Shown: positions 53,688-63,040 of the stretch, one piece after another
Position numbering within the stretch: position 1 is the stretch's first letter
How the letters are laid out: the number at the start of each line of letters is the position of its first letter
NCBI GenBank assembly: GCA_965207565.1
Contig: CBDBMQ010000008.1
Span: forward strand, 1 to 64,000
Direction of reading: 5' to 3'
Length of the DNA: 64,000 nucleotides
From: Bin80 sp965207565
Lineage (GTDB): Bacteria > Bacteroidota > Rhodothermia > Rhodothermales > Bin80
Position numbers and translations under genes: made by a program
The notes under the pieces: model-generated
The model's input: only the letters and a program-made list of their open reading frames with translations
What the model was told of the DNA's origin: nothing
Database searches by the model: none

Positions 53688-55598
53688 CTAGTCACTCTCA
53701 TCCGATACACTTATCACTTTAACAATGACAGCAGACTTTCTAATCTCGCCGTCTCTGATGGACTCCCCATCCTTGAGTTTGTCATCTCGAACAATGACTG
53801 CGTAAGTCTTGTTGTTTTCGTTTTTTATGAATTTCTTGCCACTTTTATTGGATGGTATTTCTACTCCATGTTCGAATTCCTTGATAAACCCTTGATCTCC
53901 TTTAACAGTGTTCAAACTCGTTCGTGCTGCCCTGCATACACTCTCTTCTGAGAGATCTTGCAGTGCCCGTTCTATCCGATCACAAATTTGTTCTGTCAAT
54001 ACGAGGCGATAAATTTGCTGGTTTGGATCATTTCCACGACCAACATAGCAAACAGCAGGCTCAGTATCGTCATCGTCGACGATGAGCTTACGTGCCTTAC
54101 GGTCAATATCAACATAAAACAGAGATACGGTAACCGGAAATGGCACTGGTAAATTTGCTGGCTGGCCGATCCGCCCCATTCGTGCGAGTAGCTTCTGCTG
54201 TATTGCGAGTGAGTAGACTTCTCTCAGCCGGGCAATTCTTGTTAGAGATCCTTCTTGGATCAATTTAACGAGTTGGTCCTGACGTAGCGTGCGCACATCT
54301 CTGAGATTCCATTTGATCCATTTGCGCTTTTTATCTGGCAGAATTATGATAGAAGTCCTCACCGAATCGCCCTTGTATGACCAGTCTTCAGATCTAAGTT
54401 CCTCCAGTTGCCCAGACAAAAGCATGACAGGTTCTGTCTCATTGCGGACAAGATCACAAGCGGGGGTAACGACGAGACAAACTTCATCGCCATAGGTCTC
54501 TTCATCCATTTTCTTCCGGCGTAATATATCACCGAATCTCAGACGAAGCGTGCCGTTTTCTTCGGATAATTCAAGCCTGTACTCGTGCATAAACACCATC
54601 CGATGAACCAAATCCTGCAAATCAGGAGTTCCCATCAAATGTGGGGCAGGATACTTGATCGAATCAATCTTATTGAGTTCTTGTGCTGCTTGAATCGTTT
54701 TGCGATTACCTTCAATCTCGTGTTGCAGAACACGGTCCGCAACATCCAAGAGATAGTCACCTAAACGTTCTCCTTCAGAGTCAAGAAGCAGTGTCCTTAT
54801 TTGTGCCAGATCCGATAGATCCAGGCGTCGTATCCTCTCAAGAAAAGCCTGCCGCGTATCTTTGAGACCTTTATCCCATGCGTACAAAAAACCCGCGACC
54901 CGTTTCGCATCTTCATAGTGATTGGCTAATCGTGACAAAACCAATTCCAGTCGGCCATCTTTGATTAGATTCGATTTGCTCTCCACACGAAAAGTAGAAG
55001 ATAAAAGTCCTGCTTTGTCTCGAAAATCGTCTCTTTTTTCATTCAGACGCGAACTGCTGGATGTGAGAATAACCAATGGAGGGGCCTGAGCCCTGTTGCT
55101 GACAAGTTGCCCCACTCGTTCAACAGCGAGCTCTACTGCATCGTCGGACCCCTGCCGTCCAAGAAAGAGGTCTATGACAATTAAATCGGCCTCGTCCGCC
55201 TCGTTGCCAAAATCACGCCCCACTCTTTCGCAGTTCAAGCCTGTGTTTTCCAATATTCGAACAAGATCTCTAAGTCGGCCTTTCTCTTGCTCATTAGACT
55301 TTTCATAGTCTTGGAAAAGTGTAGTGATGGCCTCTGTGGAAAGTTCTTTTCGATTCTCCCATAGAACATTTATGAATTCGGGCGACTCCCGTAAGGCACT
55401 TCTACCGGTATTCTTAAATTTGGGGTACAAATCTGAGAGTTGCTTGCGGTCTCGCTCCTTAAGGTCATCAAGGAATATTAACCAATCCTTTTCGTACAGG
55501 TCTAGGTCGTCAGGCCGCGGTGCATCATCAAATGCATCGTCAATAATAACAGCCTTCTTAATGTTTTTCTCCCTTAACAGTGTCTGCAGATTTGTCAT
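53688..55598 (-). CDS. Receiver-domain protein of the putative defence cluster
   Basis: 636 residues. The first 230 or so form a response-receiver-like domain: acidic pair Asp20-Asp21 (AVIIDDAF), predicted phospho-acceptor Asp143 (LIVIDLFLG) and the LVILTSSSS strand with Thr179, with an unusually long insertion (about residues 27-115). The C-terminal 400 residues match no family I know; they include FGDILRRKKMDEETYGDEVCLVVTPACDLVRNE. No DNA-binding HTH is seen, so it is not a standard transcription regulator. It overlaps the upstream kinase-like gene by one base (TAATG). Confidence 0.75.
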   Translation of the reverse strand: MTNLQTLLREKNIKKAVIIDDAFDDAPRPDDLDLYEKDWLIFLDDLKERDRKQLSDLYPKFKNTGRSALRESPEFINVLWENRKELSTEAITTLFQDYEKSNEQEKGRLRDLVRILENTGLNCERVGRDFGNEADEADLIVIDLFLGRQGSDDAVELAVERVGQLVSNRAQAPPLVILTSSSSRLNEKRDDFRDKAGLLSSTFRVESKSNLIKDGRLELVLSRLANHYEDAKRVAGFLYAWDKGLKDTRQAFLERIRRLDLSDLAQIRTLLLDSEGERLGDYLLDVADRVLQHEIEGNRKTIQAAQELNKIDSIKYPAPHLMGTPDLQDLVHRMVFMHEYRLELSEENGTLRLRFGDILRRKKMDEETYGDEVCLVVTPACDLVRNETEPVMLLSGQLEELRSEDWSYKGDSVRTSIIILPDKKRKWIKWNLRDVRTLRQDQLVKLIQEGSLTRIARLREVYSLAIQQKLLARMGRIGQPANLPVPFPVTVSLFYVDIDRKARKLIVDDDDTEPAVCYVGRGNDPNQQIYRLVLTEQICDRIERALQDLSEESVCRAARTSLNTVKGDQGFIKEFEHGVEIPSNKSGKKFIKNENNKTYAVIVRDDKLKDGESIRDGEIRKSAVIVKVISVSDESD

Positions 55599-57958
55599 TA
55601 CGCGACGACCTCGTCAGGTAATTCGAGAGTAAAACGATGAAGTCGACCGGTCTCCTGATTTGCCTTTCCATCCAGAGTTAGTGATCCACCGTGATATTTG
55701 GCACATTCACGGGCAATGTACAGACCAAGCCCCCTTCGCTTAGATTTTTCTTTTAGTGAAAAAAATGCCCGAAATATTTTCTCTTGATTCTGTTTTGCTA
55801 CTCCATTGCCATTGTCCTGATACGAGACCATTAGCGGATCAGTCCCCACAGAAATTTTGACTTCTGGCTTGAACTCGGGTTCACGCTGTCTTCGTAAATC
55901 AAGCCAGTAGATTGAGTTCGAAATCAGATTTTCAACAATTTGTACGATCATGCCTTTCACAGCTCGTACGCGAACTCTGTGGTCTGGTAGCGACAAAACT
56001 GATCTTACGTCATGACGCTTGAATTGCCGCTCATGTGAGCTAAGAATATCCTTGATTAGAGCATCCAGAGCAAAAACTTCTTTTCTTTGTCGGCCTGACA
56101 CACTGAGAGGATCAAGAACTCGAAGACGCTTGCTGACGGAAGTCATTTCGGATCGGAGTGTGTTTAGCAAGCTGCTTATCTGATCTGGTATGTCCCTCCC
56201 GCGGAGAGACTCAATGGCCGCAAGGGCATTTTCAGTTGATCTTGCCAATTCATGTGCGACTACCTCAACGAGGAGACCGACACCCGCCATTTGTATCATC
56301 TGCTGTTTTTCATTTTCAACTTCATCATTCCGCGCCTGAATATGCGAAAAAGATTCCTTGATTTCGTCAAAAATTTGTTGCAAGTCATTGGCGGAATCTG
56401 GAGCAAGGTGCCGAATTTTTTTCAGAGAGGAATTTGCTCTTTCCTGTAGTATTGAAATGTCTGTCTTTACCTTAATCTTATCTGGTAACGGGGCTTTATG
56501 GCGATTCTGAACCCCCTTAAGGAAGTCTCGGAGACGTTCCTGAATAGTATTTTTCAGCAAGTCGATGAACGCCTGTTGTTCGGGACAAACACGAAGCCCC
56601 TGCCGATTCGTTTGATCAATGAGCTTAGGATTCCCCAGCCGCGAAATTGCCACTCGACCAACAAACTGTGCCTTATTGAGCAGATATCCCGTGCTCCCCA
56701 GTGCACGCCTGTCCAATGCAAGCCAGTCATCATCATCATCACCGTACGGCAACACTCGGAATCCGTCTCGAAAGAGGAGGATTCCAGACCAGTGACGTTG
56801 TAGATTACGTACCTCTTTCAGGGTTCCGATGCTGTCAATAGCCCTCAGCCGCTGCCTGTTGAACCAATATACTTCAAATTCAAATTCACCCAAATCATTG
56901 AGAGCAGGAACTGGGATTTCCCGAGAAGTCCCCGAGATCAATCCTTCCAGATCAGACGCAGAAATAACGAGAGCCTCTTCCTCATGTGGATGGGCAAAGC
57001 CGAGATCCAGTGCTTCGAAAGTACATTTTAATTCAGGGCCAGAGTCGCCGACTACATATTCTCCCCTTACCGCCGCATGAGCATCGCCCAAAAGGCGCCG
57101 ATCCAAACGGGGAATAGATTCACGCGTTCCGTTCCAAAAAACTGCGATCCTCGGGCGACGCTTGGTATCAGAGAAAGTGTCAGTAAGACGTGAGAATTCC
57201 TGCGCACAAAGATTTTTAACGCGTTTTAGCGTCCAATCTGCAGCTAACGCCCCAATGATGAGCCGCGTCCCACTCCAATTCGGTTTGGGTTTGAGATTGC
57301 CTTGTTCAGGAGAGATATCAATTTCATCAAGCGCAGCATCAAGATTGTCGAATTTCGACCAATCAATATTTAAAATATTTAGATGTTCATCGGCTAAAGT
57401 TGCCGTCTCAACCGTCAGTAAATTCCCCAATCGCATCGCCGAGAGTCGACCAATTCCTTTTTCACCGAGATATGGTGAGCGTTTGTCCTTGGAGGAGTGA
57501 TCGGTGAGTGCTGCGTCGATCGCACGTTTTCGAGAAGCAGTGCCGATTGAGAGAAAGTTGTCAACAAGATCCTGCTTTGACATCCCCGTGCCCGTATCAG
57601 ACACAATGATTCTATTTTCGCGGGCGTATACCTCGTCAAGGGCCTTCACAAAAGATCCTTCTTCCCTAACCTCATCAATTGCTCGCCGAAAACGATCCAA
57701 GGAGTTCTTCGATACAGATGGATTCAACGCTTTATACACATCAGCCTTGAGTCGATTAATGTCGCCAGTACCGCCAACCGCTCTACGCCGGAACCTGAGA
57801 TAATCATTACGCCTTAGTACGATTTCGAAACGAATTTCTGCACCGTCTGGCGATTTAGCATCAAACGCGTTTTTGATGAGTTCGTAAAACGCAACTATGT
57901 CGGAGCTAATCAACTCCGCACCAAGTGCCAGTACTGTTCGGGCACAGACCTTGAACAA
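55598..57958 (-). CDS. Double-GHKL protein: Hsp90/MORC-like ATPase plus histidine-kinase module
   Basis: 786 residues from a TTG with a strong ribosome site. The N-terminal GHKL ATPase has ELIKNAFDAK (Asn30), SDTGTGM (121-126) and GEKGIGRLSAM (165-175), as in Hsp90/MutL/MORC proteins. A middle domain and a coiled coil lead to a DHp-like helix with His569 (VVAHELARS) and a second GHKL domain of the kinase type: ENLISNSIYW (Asn681), DNGNG (715-719), RRGLGLYIARECAKYHGG. It probably phosphorylates the receiver protein encoded next. No TM or sensor domain of the usual type is present. Confidence 0.85.
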   Translation of the reverse strand: MFKVCARTVLALGAELISSDIVAFYELIKNAFDAKSPDGAEIRFEIVLRRNDYLRFRRRAVGGTGDINRLKADVYKALNPSVSKNSLDRFRRAIDEVREEGSFVKALDEVYARENRIIVSDTGTGMSKQDLVDNFLSIGTASRKRAIDAALTDHSSKDKRSPYLGEKGIGRLSAMRLGNLLTVETATLADEHLNILNIDWSKFDNLDAALDEIDISPEQGNLKPKPNWSGTRLIIGALAADWTLKRVKNLCAQEFSRLTDTFSDTKRRPRIAVFWNGTRESIPRLDRRLLGDAHAAVRGEYVVGDSGPELKCTFEALDLGFAHPHEEEALVISASDLEGLISGTSREIPVPALNDLGEFEFEVYWFNRQRLRAIDSIGTLKEVRNLQRHWSGILLFRDGFRVLPYGDDDDDWLALDRRALGSTGYLLNKAQFVGRVAISRLGNPKLIDQTNRQGLRVCPEQQAFIDLLKNTIQERLRDFLKGVQNRHKAPLPDKIKVKTDISILQERANSSLKKIRHLAPDSANDLQQIFDEIKESFSHIQARNDEVENEKQQMIQMAGVGLLVEVVAHELARSTENALAAIESLRGRDIPDQISSLLNTLRSEMTSVSKRLRVLDPLSVSGRQRKEVFALDALIKDILSSHERQFKRHDVRSVLSLPDHRVRVRAVKGMIVQIVENLISNSIYWLDLRRQREPEFKPEVKISVGTDPLMVSYQDNGNGVAKQNQEKIFRAFFSLKEKSKRRGLGLYIARECAKYHGGSLTLDGKANQETGRLHRFTLELPDEVVA

Positions 57959-57966
57959 ATCGTTTG

Positions 57967-57971
57967 CCTCC
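57967..57971 (-). promoter_or_regulatory. Shine-Dalgarno that fixes a TTG start
   Basis: GGAGG on the minus strand, eight bases before TTG at 57958. The only in-frame starts nearby are non-ATG, and the frame is closed 21 bases upstream by the previous gene's stop, so this site decides the start of the kinase-like gene. Confidence 0.7.
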
Positions 57972-57979
57972 GTCTCTGG

Positions 57980-58441
57980 TTATGTGATCTTTTCCTTTCG
58001 CAATAATGCATCTACGGTGTCCGACAAGTTCCAAATCGGTTCCGAATCACCGTCTTTCAACATATCAATGACCTTGGGTATGCCCGCTATAGCAAGGCGG
58101 TTGGCGAGAGACATTATTTCGTGCGGCTTAGATACAATCTGCTCATCATTATACCAACTGATTGCAAGTAGCATGAGCATATCTATTCGCCAAGGATCGC
58201 TGGTGAATATGGTTCCGTCAATAATCTTCACGGTGTCGGATTTCACAATGTCGACAGGCTTAAGTCCGAGTTGTCTTGCGACACATACAGAGAGAAACCA
58301 AAAATCTATCATACGTGGAAATGGGCTCTGATCAATCACTGCATTCGCCTCTCGCTGGCTGTATCGTTGAAATGCTTCATGGAATTCCACAGGCACTCTA
58401 ATTTCGTCTGCCTGAAAAGGGTTGTAGTATTGATCCGCCAT
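57980..58441 (-). CDS. 153-residue helical component of the putative defence cluster
   Basis: A small, mostly helical protein preceded by AGGAG nine bases before its ATG. Segments such as FPRMIDFWFLSVCVARQLGLKP and DPWRIDMLMLLAISWYND suggest a DNA- or protein-binding helical fold. Its size and place next to a DndD-like ATPase make it a counterpart of DndE or of the 'middle component' of ABC three-component conflict systems, but I see no decisive motif. Ends 21 bases before the kinase-like gene. Confidence 0.65.
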   Translation of the reverse strand: MADQYYNPFQADEIRVPVEFHEAFQRYSQREANAVIDQSPFPRMIDFWFLSVCVARQLGLKPVDIVKSDTVKIIDGTIFTSDPWRIDMLMLLAISWYNDEQIVSKPHEIMSLANRLAIAGIPKVIDMLKDGDSEPIWNLSDTVDALLRKEKIT

Positions 58442-58467
58442 TGTATTCTCCTATGATGATATTGTAG

Positions 58468-60585
58468 CTAACCCTCAGAATTCAAGCGGCGCTTGCAGAG
58501 TTCACATGAGCTCCTGTGGTCGCAGGGGCAACGGAGGGCTTTGCGCTCAACAACGCCTGGATTATTGATCAGCATTTTTGGATAATGTGCAGGATTCGTT
58601 AGCGTATAAACTACACCCGCAACTTCGTCAATGATATCCTCGCATCCATGGATTTCGTCATGGGTCAGAAACAGGATTAACTGCTTACTCTCACGCACAG
58701 CCGTGCGCAGAATAGACTGTTTTACAAAACCGCTCGTCATGCCGAGCGGCGTGTCTATCACATTTGGTGCTTCAACTTCGCTCACCTTGGTTAGCGCCAG
58801 GATAAATGCAAGTGTTAGGGCTCGACGGGATGCACCGTTTAGGTCTCGGTCGGGATTCAGGGTTCTGTCGTCCGGGCCATAGACAACAATGTCGAATTGC
58901 CGGCTGATCTCGGCGCGTTGAATAATTGCCCCCTGTTCAGGATCCGCACCAATCATTTCGAGGAAAATGCTGTTCATTCGATCGCTGACCTTTTGTAATT
59001 CCTCGTTTGTAATTCGCTCACGGGCCCTTTTCAGAATCTTCAAAGCGTCCTGTGTAACATCTATCTTGGCCCGTATGCGCATACCCTTCTCTTGTTGTCG
59101 TAGAAGAGAATCACGCGTCTTGGTCAACGTTTTGATTTCCTTTCTAAGATGCTTAAGCTCAATTTCAAGGGCCGTCTTCTTCTCTAGGAATCTGTCGCTC
59201 TGATTCTTGTAACCTCGGAGCGTTTCGCGTAGACCTTGTATGTCTGTGTCAGGCAGCGATTCAAGCTTCTTTTCCAGTCCCCTCAACTCTCGACCCTTTA
59301 CATCGCGTTGCTTCTGCAAATCGTCATGACGCTTGAACACTTTCTTGTATTCTTCCAGCCATGATGCATTCAACCCTACAGCAACTTCCTCCCGTTGAGA
59401 CTTTTGCCTGTAATACAGATCGGTGATGGTTTTTTTGATTTTGTCAGCACCGTGACTATTATCAATTAATTTCTGTATGTGCGCACGACGCTTCTCACCG
59501 CCTAGGCTCCCCGGTTCTAATATCTCCCCACAAATGCAAACTTCAGATTCAAGACAGTCGCTCAACACTGGAATCATAGCATTTGGAATTTCCCCCCGGT
59601 CATACATCTGATCCAGCCTATCAAATGCATGTCCCAACACAGGTGCGAGCAGATCGGCTGCGATGGACTGACTACGAAATAAGTTTGAATGATTTTTTCC
59701 CGCCTCATCACACTGTTTCTCAAGCTGTTTGATTTCCCCACGTACACGATCAAGATCTTTGCTCAACTCTTCTCTGTTGCCCTTCTCAAGTACCACCAAG
59801 ATCTTGCGATCAGTCTCTTCATATTTTTCGATAAATGCCTCATGTTGCTTTTTCGCATCCTCCAAGTCATTTTCCAATTTCTCTCTCTTGTTTTGATTCT
59901 CTTCAAGGCGCGTAGCAACTTCGTTCAGTTTGCCTCCACCATGAAGCTGTTTTGCTTCCCTGTTTGCTTCTGATTCTGATTTTTTGACATGTTTGATTGC
60001 TGCGTTGACAATTTCGAGTCCGAGAAGTGAATGAATTGCTCGTTGTACACGCCCACGTTTTGTGGATTGACTCTCCGCTTCAATGAAGCTTAGCGCTCGG
60101 TCGCCATCAGTGAAGAATACTTCTCGTAGTTCCGGTGGCAATTCATCATTGATAAAGGAATCCGGGTAGTCCATTGGTTGTGCACCAGTATCGTTTAACC
60201 GAAACAGTTTGACCGTTGAAGTGGGACGACTGAAATTGCCATCCACATGCTCATTTGTAGAGCGAATGAGACGATAGCGCTGGCACTCTTTTACTTCTGA
60301 AGTGGAACGAAACTTTGTCAACTCAAACTCCACCGTGACCGTGATTAAAACAGATTTATCCTCGTTTGCCCTCCAGTCAACAGGATGGAGCCGAAAATCC
60401 ACTCCCTTGTTGGGAAGAGCTGCATTTCCATACAGAGCCCACTGCAGACCGTGAAGGATCGTCGTCTTACCTGACTCATTTGCCGCGCGAATCACCGTGA
60501 GTCTCATCTTGGTATCGTGTGAGAAGTCAAGTTCGAGATCGCGTAGCATCCGAAAGTTTTGGAAATTGGCGCGCAGTAACTTCAT
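58468..60585 (-). CDS. DndD/Rad50-like ABC ATPase with Cys motifs
   Basis: 705 residues. N-terminal half-ATPase ANESGKTT (35-42), a DndD-like EVFFTDGDRA (155-164), long coiled coils (about 195-300 and 380-530) flanking CICG at 350-353 (possible zinc hook or apex), and a C-terminal half with signature LNGASRR (582-588), Walker B NVIDTPLG and H-loop LTHDEI. It ends with a Cys cluster (686, 688, 694, 697), possibly metal-binding. Such proteins act on DNA in Dnd modification and SbcCD-type processing. Six bases separate it from the small gene upstream. Confidence 0.88.
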   Translation of the reverse strand: MKLLRANFQNFRMLRDLELDFSHDTKMRLTVIRAANESGKTTILHGLQWALYGNAALPNKGVDFRLHPVDWRANEDKSVLITVTVEFELTKFRSTSEVKECQRYRLIRSTNEHVDGNFSRPTSTVKLFRLNDTGAQPMDYPDSFINDELPPELREVFFTDGDRALSFIEAESQSTKRGRVQRAIHSLLGLEIVNAAIKHVKKSESEANREAKQLHGGGKLNEVATRLEENQNKREKLENDLEDAKKQHEAFIEKYEETDRKILVVLEKGNREELSKDLDRVRGEIKQLEKQCDEAGKNHSNLFRSQSIAADLLAPVLGHAFDRLDQMYDRGEIPNAMIPVLSDCLESEVCICGEILEPGSLGGEKRRAHIQKLIDNSHGADKIKKTITDLYYRQKSQREEVAVGLNASWLEEYKKVFKRHDDLQKQRDVKGRELRGLEKKLESLPDTDIQGLRETLRGYKNQSDRFLEKKTALEIELKHLRKEIKTLTKTRDSLLRQQEKGMRIRAKIDVTQDALKILKRARERITNEELQKVSDRMNSIFLEMIGADPEQGAIIQRAEISRQFDIVVYGPDDRTLNPDRDLNGASRRALTLAFILALTKVSEVEAPNVIDTPLGMTSGFVKQSILRTAVRESKQLILFLTHDEIHGCEDIIDEVAGVVYTLTNPAHYPKMLINNPGVVERKALRCPCDHRSSCELCKRRLNSEG

Positions 60586-60591
60586 GAGTCT

Positions 60592-60828
60592 CTATTCCTC
60601 AGTACCGATTTCCGAACTGCGTTCTTTTGCCAGCGACCAAGCCGCCTTCTGAAACATATCGTTGATCCTCGTTTGGATGTTCGTTGGGGATATTCTATGA
60701 CGCTGTTCACGGCCCAGAATTTTACCAATCATCGTGACCATCCGATCCCTATAGCCATCATACCGCTCTTCAATCACGTTACGTTGCTCAAAAATGATCC
60801 GTTCCATCTTTTCTTCATTCAGTGGCAT
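60592..60828 (-). CDS. Small helical protein of the defence cluster
   Basis: 78 residues from the ATG at 60828, which has GGGAG seven bases upstream; an extension to 60909 would overlap the helicase gene. Charged and helical (EEKMERIIFEQRNVIEERYDGYRDRM, NDMFQKAAWSLAKER). No family recognised. Its position between the helicase and the ABC ATPase suggests an adaptor. Confidence 0.65.
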   Translation of the reverse strand: MPLNEEKMERIIFEQRNVIEERYDGYRDRMVTMIGKILGREQRHRISPTNIQTRINDMFQKAAWSLAKERSSEIGTEE

Positions 60829-60844
60829 AATTATCTCCCAATCG

Positions 60845-63016
60845 TTATAGGAATACAGCGTCAACCATTCTGTCAATCGTCGCAAGGGGTCCGTCTGGGC
60901 GACCAGCATTTCTTGCTAGTCTCGCAAATTCCTGTACACGGCTTAGTTCTGAGCGCACAAGCGTACGTGTATCAGAATCAAGTCCTTTCTCCATGCCGGG
61001 TGGCAGAGTTACAAGATCGTGAATGACACTATGAGTTTTGCCTATGTCGTCACAAGTACGCAAAAGACGCCCCCGACGTTGTACCCATTGTCGCCCTACG
61101 GTTGTGCTCGCGAGAATAAATGCTTTGCATATCTGTGGGATATTTATCCCTTCGTCAAGCACACGCTTTGCGGTAAGAACCTGTATTTGACCTTTCTGAA
61201 AAGAGTCAATGATTTCCTTCGTCCGATTCCGATCTGCTGTTTCCTGCGCTGTGAGTTGATGGAATAGGACATTCCTGTCCCGTAGCAACTGGTTCACGTT
61301 GTTCAGTTGGTCTGGCCCTTTATCCGATGAGTAGACTAGGGTGTGCTGTAGATTATTTGTGTCCTCTTCCATCAAGAGATCGCCAAGGATGGCAAGCTTG
61401 CCGGACGCAGTTTCCAGCAAGGCCCGCCGATCCCGCATCAACTTGGCGAGATATTTGTCCGGCTGTCGGTCCTCATTGCGCCACGCGTTTTTCTTGATTT
61501 TACCCGTGAGGTCGACCCACTCGTCCATCTCGCTTTGCGTGAGATACACGGGATGAACATGGTAGTCATATTCGACCAGGCAATGACCAATGGCTTCTCC
61601 AAGTGTGAAACGAAACACAACGGGCCCGAAGAATCCAAATAGAGCTTCCGTTCCTGTTTCGTCATACTGGCGAACTGGTGTTGCCGACAAACCAAGGCGA
61701 CAATCAAAAAAATCGGGCGGATCGCTGATAAAGGATGGCCTTCCCAGATTATGCACTTCGTCCGCGATCAATAACCGATCACATTCAAATGCCTTAACGT
61801 CAGCAAGAAATTTCGGGGTACACAACGTATCATGGCTGACAACAACGGCTTCGGTGTCTGACAGCCTGAGGCGTAGCCGCCGTCTCAATTTTTGAAGCTC
61901 GCGTCCTCGCTTCTTAGCATTACCCGCCATCGAGAGATTGACAGGATTTAATCCAAATGTCGCGATTTCATTGCACCATTGCTCAATGAGAGGCACATAA
62001 GGAACTGCAATTACGATGAGTAGTGGCTTTTTTTTCTGATAGAGCCGGTGTGCTCCGATCATTGAGGTAATTGTCTTACCCGAGCCGGTCGCCATTTCCA
62101 GTATACCGCGATACCCTGCATCACCCCATGCTGCAACAGCCTTTCCTTGGTGTTCAAACGGACCTTTTTCGTATTCAAGCCAGTTGGGAATTGCAAAACG
62201 GGCAGGATGATCCGATGCTGAATGAGAAGGAGTAAATTCTTCCGAAAACTCTTCAACACGATCATACAGTTTCCTCAATTCACTCTCTGTTGGAGGTGAC
62301 TCTGAATTGTATGACTGGAGTAGGCGTTGTCGGATCGCCTCGGGAATGTCGACAATGATACAGTTGTCGTGATTATTCTCCCACAGATCTTTGAATGTGC
62401 GGCATAGTTTGTCGGTGATGTAGCACTGATTCGAGTTTTGCCACGATCTAGATATAGCAATCTGTTCTATATTTTTCCGAATACCAGCATCGGTCACGTT
62501 GCTTGACCCATGTGCGGCGACCACATGATTGTCGATCTTGAAAAGCCATACTTTTGGATGAAAAAGGGCATCCTTCATGAGGGCAACCTTGATTTCAATC
62601 TTGCGTTCCCGGAGTAGCCACGATAAGCATTTAAGTGTGTGGTTCTGGAGCAAGTCCTCAGTAACGATCAGTTCTTCCAGAATTCTTTCCGCTACGCATT
62701 CCTCAGAGCTTACCCCATCCTCTATTGCGGCTTTATCTTCTGCACTGAGCAAGGGACTGATGATTAGCCTAAAACTGTTCCTGGAGCCGGCGACATAGGT
62801 CGCAAGGCCAGGAGCGAGCGATGCAAGCACTTGGCTTGAGAAAAATCCCACCATACAATCAACTTCCTTGGCGACCTTAAAACTTGGAATCAGGACTTCT
62901 TCTGCGAACGGGTCATTCGGCAGCATGTAAAGCGGCTGGACATCCTCCAATAACCGCATCATCCGCTCCGTTCCTATACTCTCTGGCATGTCATGTTCGG
63001 TCGACAGGTATTCCAT
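60845..63016 (-). CDS. PLD nuclease - SF2 helicase fusion
   Basis: About 723 residues from the ATG at 63016 (AGGAG 11 bases upstream; an alternative TTG lies at 63040). N-terminal phospholipase-D-type nuclease domain with HPKVWLF and GSSN at about residues 153-173, then a superfamily 2 helicase: MATGSGKT (about 308-315), ADEVHNLG, GLSATPVR, and the C-terminal lobe with LTAKRVLDEGINIPQ and QRRGRLLR. Domain order resembles restriction-associated and defence helicases. It is the first gene after the gap that separates the PAPS reductase gene. Confidence 0.88.
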   Translation of the reverse strand: MEYLSTEHDMPESIGTERMMRLLEDVQPLYMLPNDPFAEEVLIPSFKVAKEVDCMVGFFSSQVLASLAPGLATYVAGSRNSFRLIISPLLSAEDKAAIEDGVSSEECVAERILEELIVTEDLLQNHTLKCLSWLLRERKIEIKVALMKDALFHPKVWLFKIDNHVVAAHGSSNVTDAGIRKNIEQIAISRSWQNSNQCYITDKLCRTFKDLWENNHDNCIIVDIPEAIRQRLLQSYNSESPPTESELRKLYDRVEEFSEEFTPSHSASDHPARFAIPNWLEYEKGPFEHQGKAVAAWGDAGYRGILEMATGSGKTITSMIGAHRLYQKKKPLLIVIAVPYVPLIEQWCNEIATFGLNPVNLSMAGNAKKRGRELQKLRRRLRLRLSDTEAVVVSHDTLCTPKFLADVKAFECDRLLIADEVHNLGRPSFISDPPDFFDCRLGLSATPVRQYDETGTEALFGFFGPVVFRFTLGEAIGHCLVEYDYHVHPVYLTQSEMDEWVDLTGKIKKNAWRNEDRQPDKYLAKLMRDRRALLETASGKLAILGDLLMEEDTNNLQHTLVYSSDKGPDQLNNVNQLLRDRNVLFHQLTAQETADRNRTKEIIDSFQKGQIQVLTAKRVLDEGINIPQICKAFILASTTVGRQWVQRRGRLLRTCDDIGKTHSVIHDLVTLPPGMEKGLDSDTRTLVRSELSRVQEFARLARNAGRPDGPLATIDRMVDAVFL

Positions 63017-63040
63017 CAAATCTCTTACTCCTGCTGACAA

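Noticed and set aside
60592..60909. Longer form of the small defence-cluster protein starting at 60909
   Set aside because: It would overlap the helicase coding end by 65 bases, while the ATG at 60828 has its own GGGAG ribosome site.
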